Below, piece after piece: positions 17,379-27,053 of a stretch of 64,000 nucleotides of DNA. Made by a program: the position numbers and the translations under genes. The notes beneath the pieces were generated by a model. That model was not told the DNA's origin, made no database searches, and saw nothing but the letters and a program-made list of their open reading frames with translations. Positions within the stretch are counted from its first letter, which is position 1, and every line of letters starts with the position of its first letter. Source of the DNA: Rufibacter ruber (lineage in GTDB: Bacteria > Bacteroidota > Bacteroidia > Cytophagales > Hymenobacteraceae); assembly GCF_001647275.1 (NCBI RefSeq), contig NZ_LRMM01000005.1:1-64000 (forward strand), in the 5' to 3' direction.

Positions 17379-18314
17379 TTAGGGCCTAGGGCCCGTATAA
17401 ATCCACTTCTCCTTCAAGAAGAGAGTTTCAACACCTGCTTGAACCATAATATAACTTACTTCTAATGTTTTATCACCAGTTGGAGTAATTGTCATTTTAT
17501 TAACTCCTGTTGGATCAATTTTAGCGCTTCTATTACTAGCATTTCCAGCTGGATAGTAATTATCCACAGAAACTACATTATTAGTAGCCAAATCAAAATT
17601 AAAAACTGGGCTAAAGTTACCAAAATAGCTCCCTGCGCCAGCATTCAAGAAGCTAATACCTTGCAAACCACCGTTCAAAACTGGGTCAAAAGATTCATTT
17701 GAATCTTCATCTAATGTACGAAGCTGTCTAGTTCTTGGTGTATTAGCAGTAAACGCTGCATTAGAATGTCTAAAAACAATGTTTTCAACTCTGTAAACAC
17801 CATCATATTTGTTCTTTACAGAAACAGAAATAACATTGGTGCCATAATTACCACTAATAGTATATCCTGCTTTGTCAACATTAGCAATTGATAGAGGTAA
17901 GCCATATACTACCGCTGGATTTAATAAGCTAGTATTTAAAGTAGCTTTCAAGACACCTTTTCTGCTTCCAGCAGGAATTACTACCTCCAACCCATTGGGT
18001 AAAGTGTAAAAATTTGTTGGTAATAACGTTCTTGTAGCAGGGAGTTTAGTAGGATCAATTTTCAATGTCACCTTGATATCTTCATTAGCTACTTCACTTG
18101 CGGCCAAATTGATTGTAATCAGATCAATGGCAGTTGGCTGGGCTGAAATCTCAGTAGCTATAGCCTTCGTAGTAGTAGGAAACTCTACCACTTTGAAGGC
18201 ATCCTCATTGATCATACCATACTTTTGCTCTTCCTCAATAAAAGGATCATTTAGGCAAGAAGTCAACCCGGCTACAAATAAAGCCAAGGTAAACAGTTTA
18301 GAATATTTTATCAT
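17379..18314 (-). CDS. DUF1735-like surface lipoprotein of a SusC/D locus
   Basis: A 311-residue secreted lipoprotein with the signal peptide ending in the lipobox LTSC. A likely DUF1735 beta-sandwich follows (about 40-160, with VVIPAGSRKGVLKATL), then a C-terminal all-beta region ending KWIYTGP. Such proteins act as auxiliary glycan- or ligand-binding lipoproteins of SusC/D systems at the cell surface. It is the last gene of a minus-strand operon after susC and susD (25 bp after the SusD stop). The domain assignment is by pattern and not searched. Its A+T-rich codon usage matches its operon. Confidence 0.75.
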   Translation of the reverse strand: MIKYSKLFTLALFVAGLTSCLNDPFIEEEQKYGMINEDAFKVVEFPTTTKAIATEISAQPTAIDLITINLAASEVANEDIKVTLKIDPTKLPATRTLLPTNFYTLPNGLEVVIPAGSRKGVLKATLNTSLLNPAVVYGLPLSIANVDKAGYTISGNYGTNVISVSVKNKYDGVYRVENIVFRHSNAAFTANTPRTRQLRTLDEDSNESFDPVLNGGLQGISFLNAGAGSYFGNFSPVFNFDLATNNVVSVDNYYPAGNASNRSAKIDPTGVNKMTITPTGDKTLEVSYIMVQAGVETLFLKEKWIYTGPRP

Positions 18315-18339
18315 TTTCTTATAAGACTTAAATCAGAAA

Positions 18340-19863
18340 CTATTTATCCCAAAACACTTTAGAAGTCTGAGGATTCACATTACCCTCAGCAGACACATTA
18401 CCAGCATTTGTAGTATATTCAATAGTAGGATACTGCAAACGAAGTGGAATGATATTATTACCTCTTCCACTAGCCAGTGATAGCGGCAGGTCATTTGGAA
18501 CACCTACTCTTCTGTAATCAACGTATGCTTCAAAGTTAGCAATACCAGTTAAAGCCAGGTATTTCTGCATTACTATCAAGTTAATTTTGTTAGCAGCTGC
18601 ATCATAATTAGCAATGCTTTCAGTCAAATAAGTATTAGCAGTAGCTGTTGCATTTGTTACACCTAGCCACATAAATGACTCTCTAACCGCATTTTCATAG
18701 GCTGTTTTGGCATCACCGGCCATCCATCCTCTCTGAACAGCTTCTGCCTGTAAAAACATACTTTCTACTGAAGTCAACAGCCATTGGGGTTGTGTAGCAC
18801 TTCTTGCTAAGCCTGGGCCAGCAACATCTGAAGAGTTAGCGGCCTTTGGTTCGTCGTTACCTATGGCTTCACCAAAGTTATAACCATAATAATCATTTGG
18901 CTGAGCAGTAGTTTTAGTAGCAACTTTGCTAAAAAAGTACTGATAGCGTATATCATTATTATTTCTATACTTATTCAATACATAGTTGTTGGCTCTGTTG
19001 TACTGATCTACTGCGGCTGTAGGGGCAGTAGCATTCGCTTTGTACGCATCCCAGAAAGGGTTTTGCTGCCCAGTGATAACAGCATATCCAGGTTGTACGG
19101 CGGCAGTCTCCCCGCTCATTAAAAACCCACTTCCCTCTGCTGTAACTTTAGCAAGTTCAGCAGTTGCATTGAACCCAGTTACCTCAGACTGACGAACGAT
19201 TAGCTTGAGACGCTGAGTGTTGATTAATTTTCTCCACATCAATTTTTCAGCGGCGGCATCTGTAGTTCTCCCTGCACCAAATAGAATATCTACGTTACGC
19301 ATTTCTGGGGTTATCTCAGCGTCAGCCATTAATTTGGCGGCTGTTTCTAACTGTACCAGCAGGTCTTTATAGATATCTTCCCCTTTATCATAGGCAGGCA
19401 AGATGTTCCCTTGAAAGTCAAATGCTTTGGAGTAAGGTACGTTGTTGTATTGATCCACTAAATACATAAAGCCAATAGACTTGATCACTTTAGCAGCAGC
19501 AGTATAAAATGGCTGGTTTAATACAACAGATTTCTTCTCCATGATATCTGCATCTGTTAAGATATCATACCAACCAGACCATTGTCCTGCCTGGTATCCA
19601 GTAGAGATGTTATAAGATTCCTGCTCATTGTTAGGACCATACGTTCCTGAACGAGCCCAGTAACCAGTCCAGTGTGCCGCATAGTTAAATGACGTAGCCA
19701 CCCTGGCAGCAGTAGCATGCAAAGCCCTTGGCAAAATTAACTGAGGGGTAATAGACTCTTCAGTTGCCGAGTTTGGGTTTTGGTTGATATCAAAGAAGTC
19801 ATCACCACAGCCAGACGCGCCAAGCATCAGCAGTGCAAAGACCGTATATATAACTTTTTTCAT
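18340..19863 (-). CDS. SusD/RagB-family nutrient-binding lipoprotein
   Basis: A 507-residue outer-membrane lipoprotein that forms the lid over the partner SusC barrel and captures the nutrient. The signal peptide ends in LGASGC, the lipobox cysteine. DFFDINQNPNSATEE and the TPR-like helical body with FNYAAHWTGYWARSG are typical of the SusD-like_2 branch. The C-terminus has the EAYVDYRRVGVP motif. It follows susC by 29 bp on the minus strand. The specific ligand cannot be read from the sequence, and no glycoside hydrolase is adjacent. Confidence 0.93.
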   Translation of the reverse strand: MKKVIYTVFALLMLGASGCGDDFFDINQNPNSATEESITPQLILPRALHATAARVATSFNYAAHWTGYWARSGTYGPNNEQESYNISTGYQAGQWSGWYDILTDADIMEKKSVVLNQPFYTAAAKVIKSIGFMYLVDQYNNVPYSKAFDFQGNILPAYDKGEDIYKDLLVQLETAAKLMADAEITPEMRNVDILFGAGRTTDAAAEKLMWRKLINTQRLKLIVRQSEVTGFNATAELAKVTAEGSGFLMSGETAAVQPGYAVITGQQNPFWDAYKANATAPTAAVDQYNRANNYVLNKYRNNNDIRYQYFFSKVATKTTAQPNDYYGYNFGEAIGNDEPKAANSSDVAGPGLARSATQPQWLLTSVESMFLQAEAVQRGWMAGDAKTAYENAVRESFMWLGVTNATATANTYLTESIANYDAAANKINLIVMQKYLALTGIANFEAYVDYRRVGVPNDLPLSLASGRGNNIIPLRLQYPTIEYTTNAGNVSAEGNVNPQTSKVFWDK

Positions 19864-19892
19864 TTTACTTTTTTGTGTTTAAATAATATTAA

Positions 19893-22800
19893 TTAAAACG
19901 TCAAGGTGATATTACCACCAAACACCCGGGTAGGGGGGTTAATTTGAGAGGTAGTCACACCGGCAGAGTTTCCTGTAGTATTGTTGAAATCAGGGTCAGT
20001 GAACTCATTTGTATCAGGTAACCATAAGAAAAGGTTTCTACCTGTTAAGGCAACTGTTACACCCTTCACTACATTCTGTCTGGCAAGAAGGCTGGCAGGA
20101 AGCGAATAGCTTAGTGCAACCTCACGAAGCCTCCAAGAGGCAGCACTTGTAATAAAGTTTGAAGTTACTGATCTGTAAACGGTTGTATAAAAAGTCTCTG
20201 GGCTGTTGATGGTAACATTGGTATTTGGCACATAGTTCCCATCAGACCCTAGAATTACAGAGTTAGGGAATACAAATCTCTCACGGTTATTTCTTGCGGT
20301 TGCAGCAGAAACCCCTGTCCAAGCCATTGCATTGCCAATGTCATGGTAGGAGTAGTGTCCAGTTTTGTATTCAGCTAGCACAGACAGATTCAACCCTTTC
20401 CAGGTTACTGATGGGTTCAAGCCTACAGTCCATTTAGGTAATGTACGTCCATATATTTTATTAACAGGGTCAAGTGAAGGCAAGCCTGAAGTAGCATCCA
20501 CAATTACTCTTCCTTGTGGGTCTCTGGCATAATCAGCTGCTTTCAATACATAGGCTGGCATGCCGTTTACAATATTGTTCAGGTTGCCAATAGAAAGTTC
20601 ATTAAGCTCTCCATACACTTCATTTACCTCATTTGTGTTGTAAGAGGCATTCCCTCTAAACTCTACATCAAAGTCACCTAACTTCACCAATGGGGTTAAT
20701 CTTAAATCAAATTCAACCCCCTGGTTTTTGAAAGATGCTGCATTCACAGTAGCACCTGTATACCCAGTTGCTGGAGAAATCTGGATATCAATGATTTGAT
20801 CTGAGTTTTGTTGCGTATAGTAGGTAGCCTCAATATTTACTCTACCATCTAAGAAACCACTTTCAAATCCAACCTCAGTACTTTTAATAGATTCAGGTTT
20901 TAAGTATCTGTCAGGGATAGTGTTGGCAGCAGTATAACCGGGAAGAGTTCCGTAGGGGAAACCACTCGCCTGGCCAAAGGTAGCCTGTAAGCTATAGGCA
21001 TCAATATCAGCATTTGCAGTTTCATTCCAGGAAGCTCTCAATTTTAAGTAAGAAAGGAATTTGTTATCCTGTAAAACTGGAATCACATCACTCAACACCA
21101 ATGAACCGCTTACTCCTGGGTAGAAGAAAGAATTATTGCTTGGGTCAAGTACTGACACCTGATCATTACGTCCAGTAAATTCAACGTTTGCCCATCCTTT
21201 ATAGCTTAAGCCGGCGCTGGCATAGTATGAGAACATCCGAACTTTGCTAGAAGGAGAAGAACCACCCAATTGGCCAATACGGTTACCAACATTAAATAAC
21301 TCAGGAACTACCAAGCTATTAGCACTTACTCTAGTATCCCGGGCATCTGTCTGGCGCACATAGGTACCCACAATAGCATTCACTTTAAAATCATCATTGA
21401 TCTGCTTATTGAAATTAGCAAAAAACTCAGATGATAATCTGATGTATTTATAAGATCTCTCACCAACAGCGCCAGGCACATTTTTCAGACCTCTCTGAAT
21501 AGCATAGACAGAAGGAACTTCTCCTTTAGAAGTACTTCTTTCGGTTATTGTTTGATTAGTTAGACCAGCGCGGTAAGTGAAGCTTAACCAGTCAGTTGCT
21601 TTAAAACCAAAATCTAAATTTGAAATCAAGTCTTCCCTTCTACCGTCCAAACGCCAGTTATCAATTGCAAAATAAGGGTTTAAGCCGTAGTCATTGAAAT
21701 AAGTATTGTACTGTGCGTAAGGATTGTTATTAAAGTCTTTGTAAGAGGTTAAAGGTACATGGGCAGGTGTATTGAAAATTAGGTTCATCAAACCTGAATT
21801 CAAACCTACGTTGTTTGCCGTATTCCAGGCAGCCATAGACGCATCATCAAATACGTTATAGTTTTGCTGGATATAGTTTACATTAAAACCTGCTCTAAAT
21901 TTACCGTATTCTCTTGCAGTATTTAAACGAACACCAGTTCTACGGTTCTCATCATCAGGCACAATACCATTTATTTTGGCATCTTGTAAACTCAAGTAAA
22001 AATCTTTTAAAGCAAAAGAGACATCATTTTGCATGGTCACTCCTGTGTTAAAGAATTTCTTTCTATCGTTTTTAGGGCTATAAGTGGTTGTTTGCACTGT
22101 TGGCTGACCAGTTGCAGGGTCATCAAACTCATGACCTAACTCAACTGTAGAGCCATCAAAGGCAGGCCCCCAAGACCAGTTTTCATAAGGAATATACTCT
22201 CCTGAACCGCCGCTACCAAAAGACTCCTGAAATTTAGGGAAGAAAGAAATTCTCTGAAGTTGAGTAGAATGGCTTACAGTAACAACAGGTTTTTCATCAA
22301 GAGAACCCTTTTTAGTATTCAAAACAATTACCCCGTTACGAGCATCTGGACCATAAAGGGCAGCACCGGAAGCACCTTTCAATACAGTTACACTCTCTAT
22401 ATCATTAGGGTTGATAGAAGAAAGGTAGCTAATGCTTGTAGGAACCCCATCTAACAAAAGAAGCGGGTTGTTGTTTCCAGTCAAAGAACGAATACCTCTC
22501 AAGTTGATTTTCACATTCTCGAACACCCCGTTATTTACTGAGTTGATGTTCAAACCAGATACTTTTCCTTGTAAACCGTGGGCAACGTTCACGGGTGTAG
22601 CCCGGGTAATTACCTCTTCCGTCACAGTAGTGGCAGCATACCCTACTTCCTTTTTCTGTCTCTCAATACCCAAGGCAGTAACAACCACCTCACCTAATTG
22701 ACGGGCATCTACAGCCAGACGAACATTGACAGTAGTTTGGTTGCCAATGGCAATTTCTTGCGCATTATACCCAATAAAGGAGAACACCAAAGTACCGCCA

Positions 22801-23003
22801 GCAGAAGGAACAGTGATGGAATACCCACCGTTCACATCTGTAGGAGACGCTGTACTAGTTCCTTTTAATTGTACTGTCACGCCAGGCATTCCTTCGCCAG
22901 TAGACGCATCAGTCACTCGCCCCGTGATCGTCTTGCCTTGTGCCATGGCTTCATTCAGAAGCACAGACAACAAGAAAAGACTTAAGAGTAAGATTTTCTT
23001 CAT
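19893..23003 (-). CDS. SusC/RagA-family TonB-linked outer membrane transporter
   Basis: A TonB-dependent barrel that imports the ligand held by SusD. With ATG 23003 (MKKILLLSLFLLSVLL) it has 1036 residues and a good signal peptide ending in AQG. The longer frame to 23090 lacks a signal peptide and is rejected. Domains: carboxypeptidase-regulatory-like ITGRVTDASTGEGMPGVTV (about 24-100), plug domain with VVVTALGIERQKKEVGYA and GVIVLNTKKG, then the beta barrel ending in NITLTF. First gene of a susC-susD-DUF1735 operon. The locus is visibly richer in A+T than its flanks. Confidence 0.95.
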   Translation of the reverse strand: MKKILLLSLFLLSVLLNEAMAQGKTITGRVTDASTGEGMPGVTVQLKGTSTASPTDVNGGYSITVPSAGGTLVFSFIGYNAQEIAIGNQTTVNVRLAVDARQLGEVVVTALGIERQKKEVGYAATTVTEEVITRATPVNVAHGLQGKVSGLNINSVNNGVFENVKINLRGIRSLTGNNNPLLLLDGVPTSISYLSSINPNDIESVTVLKGASGAALYGPDARNGVIVLNTKKGSLDEKPVVTVSHSTQLQRISFFPKFQESFGSGGSGEYIPYENWSWGPAFDGSTVELGHEFDDPATGQPTVQTTTYSPKNDRKKFFNTGVTMQNDVSFALKDFYLSLQDAKINGIVPDDENRRTGVRLNTAREYGKFRAGFNVNYIQQNYNVFDDASMAAWNTANNVGLNSGLMNLIFNTPAHVPLTSYKDFNNNPYAQYNTYFNDYGLNPYFAIDNWRLDGRREDLISNLDFGFKATDWLSFTYRAGLTNQTITERSTSKGEVPSVYAIQRGLKNVPGAVGERSYKYIRLSSEFFANFNKQINDDFKVNAIVGTYVRQTDARDTRVSANSLVVPELFNVGNRIGQLGGSSPSSKVRMFSYYASAGLSYKGWANVEFTGRNDQVSVLDPSNNSFFYPGVSGSLVLSDVIPVLQDNKFLSYLKLRASWNETANADIDAYSLQATFGQASGFPYGTLPGYTAANTIPDRYLKPESIKSTEVGFESGFLDGRVNIEATYYTQQNSDQIIDIQISPATGYTGATVNAASFKNQGVEFDLRLTPLVKLGDFDVEFRGNASYNTNEVNEVYGELNELSIGNLNNIVNGMPAYVLKAADYARDPQGRVIVDATSGLPSLDPVNKIYGRTLPKWTVGLNPSVTWKGLNLSVLAEYKTGHYSYHDIGNAMAWTGVSAATARNNRERFVFPNSVILGSDGNYVPNTNVTINSPETFYTTVYRSVTSNFITSAASWRLREVALSYSLPASLLARQNVVKGVTVALTGRNLFLWLPDTNEFTDPDFNNTTGNSAGVTTSQINPPTRVFGGNITLTF

Positions 23004-23926
23004 GTTGATTTTGTTTAATGGTTTGTTTGGATGAAAATGATTCCAATGATAGGGAACTTTAACAAGAAATAAAAATAAAACATCATACAATATAATTCAA
23101 GCACGCCTATAGCCTCGTTTTGGCAATTATTTGAATATACCACCATATTCAAATTCTGAAAAGGTTTTAAAGATTACCTCTACCTGTCTATGATAAAAAC
23201 ATATAAAAAACTGTATATTTAAAATAGCACCCTACTCAACAGGTAGCTTTCAAAGAGACGGATCATGTTTTAAGAATTACTTTCTTTATGGTAGTGGGTA
23301 GGATTATTCAACAATTGTGACGGTTACAATTGCTCAAATAGTTGACTTGAGAGCCTAAGGAGGAGCCTGTGCGGCCACCCAGGCAATTGTTTTGCAAATC
23401 AAATTCATGAAAGCATACATTCTTTATGCTCTATCTTCTACTTGAAAAACCTCACATCTAATAACGGAGACGCTTATTTTCCACCTCTAGGCATACAAGC
23501 TTTACTAAAATAAAAACACTTTCATATCACCAGTATTCAATGCATTTAGGGGATGAAAATTCTTGCTTAAGAATTATACTTAATATAACCTTATCCTACT
23601 TTATAGAATCAGTAGTTTACATAATATCATACACTCAATTGATATAGAATTAATTTACTCATTTAATTAATAATTACGCAAGGGTATATTTTATTATAAT
23701 TCACTAATTATCTTTCAATTAATTCCAAACACAAGAACCAAATTATCAAACACTTACAAGGATCAATAAAGTACTCCATGATTCTATTAAATAAATTTCT
23801 CAGTTCTATTTTCCAATAATCTTGCCCCAGATTTAAATATCGGAACAAGCTGCAGGCAAATAGTGTTAATGTCACCAGGAAGGAAGCTATTCTCCCCAGA
23901 CTCCAGACATCAAGTTCAGTACCACA
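23004..23926. other. A+T-rich intergenic region upstream of the first susC
   Basis: About 920 bp between divergent genes, very A+T-rich, with no credible coding frame. An inverted repeat CAATTGT (23312-23318)/ACAATTG (23326-23332) could be an operator for the susC operon. I see no sigma/anti-sigma genes next to this locus. Confidence 0.5.
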
Positions 23927-25102
23927 ATGCCCCCATACGTACAACGGCAGAACACACTTGCCTTCAACAAGAAGACGAAGCGGAAGAAAGCTACTTCTCT
24001 TCTTCAGCAGGTTTTGTTGGCAGCTGTCCTGCCCTTTCTCTTCCTGCTGACAACAGGGTTCCAACCAGTCAGTCCTATTGACCCCATCCAGTTAAAAGCA
24101 GAGCCCTTGCCTTTCACGCCTAAAGAATTTTACCTGGCAGAAGTGCTGGACGAACGATCAACAACAAAAGCGGTGGCATTTTTGATTACAGGCAACTCTA
24201 AGTCAACTACGCCCCAGGGGATAGACCTGCAGGGAGGGGGCCTGGCGGCGGTGAAAGCGTATATAGCAGAAAGTTTGCCCCGCAACCCCAGTCTGCGCCC
24301 AATCCAGATGCGGCTGAAAGAGTACCAGGTAACAGAAACACCCGGCGCAAACGGGAAAATTGACGGCAGGGTGAGTATTTCCGCATCATTTGAGGTACAG
24401 CGCGAGGGGCAGATGCTCCACCTGTTTGAGTATAAAAGCGGCGCCCGCTACAGCAGACCCGCAGCTCAGCTGGGGGTAGTGGAGCCCACCCTCCGGAAAG
24501 TTCTATCAGAATCTCTGCGGTATCTGGATTTGTGGGTCAACCAGGAGGCGCCGTACAACGAGAAGTTAGCCAGAAATTTAAAAGTCACTTTTTCAGACTA
24601 TACCCGCAACACAGAAGAAGACACTCTCTTTTATGATGTGAACCGCCCGTTGCAGTGGAGCGACTTCAAGGGCGGGTCGCCAAGGGGAGGTTTTGCCGCT
24701 TCCATTTTCCCCTTCATTTCTAATGATATCCACGCAGTGGTCAAGAATGGCACCATTTACGTAAACATCCAGATCAAGACGTACATGATCAAAAGCCTGT
24801 CCCGGTCAAGGGCAGACGCCAGAAACGCCTATGGCCTGAACCACGAGCAGCGGCATTTTGATCTGGTAAAACTGGTGACAGAGCATTACAAGCAGCGCAT
24901 CAGAAAAGCCAAGCTGACCCTGGCCGACTATGACAGCATGATCAAATACCAATACCTGGAGGAACTCTGGGAATTAGACGCCTTGCAAAAAAAATACGAC
25001 ACAGAAACCAACCATGGCCTCAACGCAACGGCGCAAACCAGATGGAACCAGAAAATTGAGGAGGAACTTGCAAGTTTAGGACTCAGGAAACCTTCCCTTT
25101 AA
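23927..25102 (+). CDS. Putative exported HExxH zinc protease-like protein (DUF922-like)
   Basis: A 391-residue protein with a basic N-terminus and one hydrophobic segment (about 27-43, LLAAVLPFLFLLTTGF), so it is exported or anchored. The C-terminal part has LNHEQRHFDLVKL, a canonical HExxH zinc-binding motif, in a context like the DUF922 family of predicted secreted proteases (DVNRPLQWSDFKG before it). The first half is all-beta and unrecognised. No partner gene is adjacent. Other starts downstream (for example the second Met near the hydrophobic segment) are not obvious. The activity is inferred from the motif only. Confidence 0.7.
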   Translation: MPPYVQRQNTLAFNKKTKRKKATSLLQQVLLAAVLPFLFLLTTGFQPVSPIDPIQLKAEPLPFTPKEFYLAEVLDERSTTKAVAFLITGNSKSTTPQGIDLQGGGLAAVKAYIAESLPRNPSLRPIQMRLKEYQVTETPGANGKIDGRVSISASFEVQREGQMLHLFEYKSGARYSRPAAQLGVVEPTLRKVLSESLRYLDLWVNQEAPYNEKLARNLKVTFSDYTRNTEEDTLFYDVNRPLQWSDFKGGSPRGGFAASIFPFISNDIHAVVKNGTIYVNIQIKTYMIKSLSRSRADARNAYGLNHEQRHFDLVKLVTEHYKQRIRKAKLTLADYDSMIKYQYLEELWELDALQKKYDTETNHGLNATAQTRWNQKIEEELASLGLRKPSL

Positions 25103-25108
25103 AAACAC

Positions 25109-25147
25109 CAGCGGGGCACTCCTATATTATATAGGAGTGCCCCGCTG
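25109..25147. terminator. Strong 18-bp hairpin terminator between convergent genes
   Basis: CAGCGGGGCACTCCTATA (25109-25126) pairs perfectly with 25130-25147 over a TTA loop. It begins 6 bp after the plus-strand stop codon; T-rich DNA follows. Confidence 0.85.
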
Positions 25148-25153
25148 TTTATG

Positions 25154-25183
25154 CCTGTTTTACAAAAAGTAGCCTAAAAACAG
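25154..25183. repeat. Family A palindrome, degraded copy 11
   Basis: CCTGTTTTACAAAAAGTAGCC then TAAAAACAGG. The left GGCC arm is lost but the outer CCTGTTTT/AAAAACAGG pairing remains. Convergent gap. Confidence 0.5.
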
Positions 25184-25199
25184 GAAGAGCTATGGAGAA

Positions 25200-25991
25200 C
25201 TAGCTGCCAAATATTTCCTCCAGCACCCCCGCCAGCCGCACCCCGCCTTTCAGCAGTTGCGCATTCAGGGTGGCTATGTAATGAAAGTTGTACGTATAGC
25301 TGAGCTTTTCCTGCGGCTTCACGCCTTTGTAGAGCTGGTCAGCAATCTGGTAAGACTCAAAGAACCACTGGGTCATGGGCTGGTTCTTCCAGATCTTGCT
25401 CTGTTCTTTAGAGACACAGTTGAGCGCGGTGGCGTATTCTGTATAGCTCAGCTGCTGGTATTCTATCAATTGGCTGTCCCAGAGACGGTGCAGGTTGGTG
25501 GGTTGGTTGAACCACTCCACCCTAATACGGTTTCCGCCCAGGTCTTCTGGCCGGCCCACGTGCATGGGTTGGTGCACATCCCCCACCAAGTGGATCAATA
25601 TCTTGAGGTATTGTGCTTTCTTAACCGGCTCCAGCTCCTTCTTCTTCAGTTCAGCTATCAGGAAATTGATTCTGGTGTAGGCATCAACGGCGGTGTCCTG
25701 CTTTAAAATTGTCTCCACCTCGGCCTGGGTGAGGCCTTCCTTCAGGTTGATGTAATGCCACGTGTCCAGGTAGTCAAAGGCGGGGTCAGACTTCACAAAA
25801 TCAGGCCAGTTGCTGACCATGGCCACAGATTCAGGGCCTAAGACCTTGCGTATGTTCTTCTTCGCCCTGTTAGACAGGTGCCTCTCAGCTATTTCGCCCA
25901 CAATACGGTGGCCCAGCATTCCCCACGCCATAGACTGCAGCGGGAGGTAGACAAACAAACAAAGCAGGAGAACTCGCTGAAGAACTTTCAT
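25200..25991 (-). CDS. S1/P1-type nuclease
   Basis: A secreted zinc-dependent nuclease for single-stranded nucleic acids and 3'-nucleotides. From ATG 25991 it has 263 residues with a signal peptide cut before WGMLGHR, so the mature N-terminal Trp can bind zinc as in P1 nuclease. The other ligands are visible: GHRIVGEIAERHL, SNWPDFV, HYINL, HLVGDVHQPMHVG, and NLHRLWDSQLI. A longer frame to 26042 would bury the signal peptide and is rejected. A good TAnnTTTG box lies 40 bp upstream. Confidence 0.95.
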   Translation of the reverse strand: MKVLQRVLLLCLFVYLPLQSMAWGMLGHRIVGEIAERHLSNRAKKNIRKVLGPESVAMVSNWPDFVKSDPAFDYLDTWHYINLKEGLTQAEVETILKQDTAVDAYTRINFLIAELKKKELEPVKKAQYLKILIHLVGDVHQPMHVGRPEDLGGNRIRVEWFNQPTNLHRLWDSQLIEYQQLSYTEYATALNCVSKEQSKIWKNQPMTQWFFESYQIADQLYKGVKPQEKLSYTYNFHYIATLNAQLLKGGVRLAGVLEEIFGS

Positions 25992-26030
25992 GAATGCGTT
26001 GGTAGAAGTATTTCGGCGGCCGCCGATGCA

Positions 26031-26038
26031 CAAAAGTA
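26031..26038 (-). promoter_or_regulatory. Candidate -7 promoter box of the S1/P1 nuclease gene
   Basis: On the minus strand TACTTTTG matches TAnnTTTG exactly, 40 bp before the ATG. The -33 element is not distinct. Confidence 0.45.
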
Positions 26039-26064
26039 GCAAAACCCCTAAACTTTACACGCCG

Positions 26065-26111
26065 AATTCTGTTTTCGGCCTGTTTTTAGGAAAACAGGCC
26101 AAAACAGAATT
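26065..26111. repeat. Family A palindrome, copy 12 (near perfect)
   Basis: AATTCTGTTTTCGGCCTGTT, loop, AACAGGCCAAAACAGAATT. Arms extend to 21-22 bp, and the right end overlaps the last codons of the SDR gene. Confidence 0.88.
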
Positions 26112-26838
26112 AGAAATCCCGAACCGAACAGACCACCCCCTTCGCCAACGCCGGGTTCTCCATTAACTGCACCAGCTTGGCCGCCGCCGCCTCTGGGGAG
26201 GCCAGCTGCCCGTTTGCCTTCAGGTCTTTAAAGTACTGCAGGCTGCTGAACTGGCCTGGGTGCGCCCCTCTGATCTGCTCCTGCATGTCTGTGTCTATTA
26301 CGCCCGGCGCCACCGAGTAAATGCGTACGCCGGTGCCTAGCTTCTCCTGCTCTACCTGCGCGGTTTGGGAGAGCATGTCCAGCGCCGCCTTTGAGGCGCA
26401 GTAGGCCGCCCAACCGTCTTTGGGGCTTTTACCGGCTCCGGAGCTGATGTTCAGGATCATCTTTTCGCAGTTGGTCTTGTGTTGGTAACTCTGCAGGAAC
26501 AGGTTCATGAACATGGCCGGTACAATCACGTTCACGTCAAAGACGAATTCAAAGTGCTCGTTCTGGCTTTGCCCCATGTACCCAATCTCCCCTACCACCC
26601 CGGCGTTGTTCACCAGCACCAGCCGCTGGGCGTCTTCAAACGGAAGAAACACCTTGTGCAGATTATGCTCCACCCCGGCAATGTCTGAAAAATCAAGGGG
26701 CTGGTGCCGGTAACGCGGGTGCGTGAGGGTGCAGTTGCGGGAAACCCCTATCACAAAGTTGGTCTCCTGCTCCAGCAGAGACTCTGCCAGGGCTTTACCC
26801 ACGCCCCGGCTGGTACCGGTAATAATGTAGTAGTTCAT
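26110..26838 (-). CDS. Short-chain dehydrogenase/reductase (sepiapterin reductase-like)
   Basis: A 242-residue NAD(P)-dependent oxidoreductase. TGTSRGVG is the cofactor-binding TGxxxGxG motif, NNAGV the central loop, and NISSGAG with YCASK the catalytic Ser and Tyr-x3-Lys. The start TGTSRGVGKALAE, the long EKMILNISS strand and DTDMQEQIR near the C-terminus resemble the sepiapterin/benzil reductase branch. Substrate is not determined. The stop codon lies within a family A palindrome. No partner gene shares its operon clearly. Confidence 0.9.
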   Translation of the reverse strand: MNYYIITGTSRGVGKALAESLLEQETNFVIGVSRNCTLTHPRYRHQPLDFSDIAGVEHNLHKVFLPFEDAQRLVLVNNAGVVGEIGYMGQSQNEHFEFVFDVNVIVPAMFMNLFLQSYQHKTNCEKMILNISSGAGKSPKDGWAAYCASKAALDMLSQTAQVEQEKLGTGVRIYSVAPGVIDTDMQEQIRGAHPGQFSSLQYFKDLKANGQLASPEAAAAKLVQLMENPALAKGVVCSVRDF

Positions 26839-26845
26839 TTCAATC

Positions 26846-26871
26846 TATTAGGAATTGAGAATTAAGAATTT
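26846..26871. repeat. Short GGAATTGAGAATTAAGAATT repeat unit
   Basis: This A+T-rich stretch just upstream of the SDR start resembles both arms of the inverted repeat at 28238-28303. Confidence 0.4.
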
Positions 26872-26930
26872 ACCTCAGCCCGGTGGTTCTTATGACCTTT
26901 CTTGAAAACCTCCTGTCAAATACACTGTTT

Positions 26931-26969
26931 CTGTTTTCGGGCTGTTTTGGCCAAAATAGGCCGGAAACG
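26931..26969. repeat. Family A palindrome, copy 13
   Basis: CTGTTTTCGGGCTGTTTT, loop ggcc, AAAATAGGCCGGAAACG. Tandem minus-strand gap. Confidence 0.75.
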
Positions 26970-27053
26970 CAAATATCACCTCACGTAGCCAGCAGTATCA
27001 CGGTCTGCTGACCAATAACATCTACGGAAAACTGTCTCTATGGCTTCACGCCC

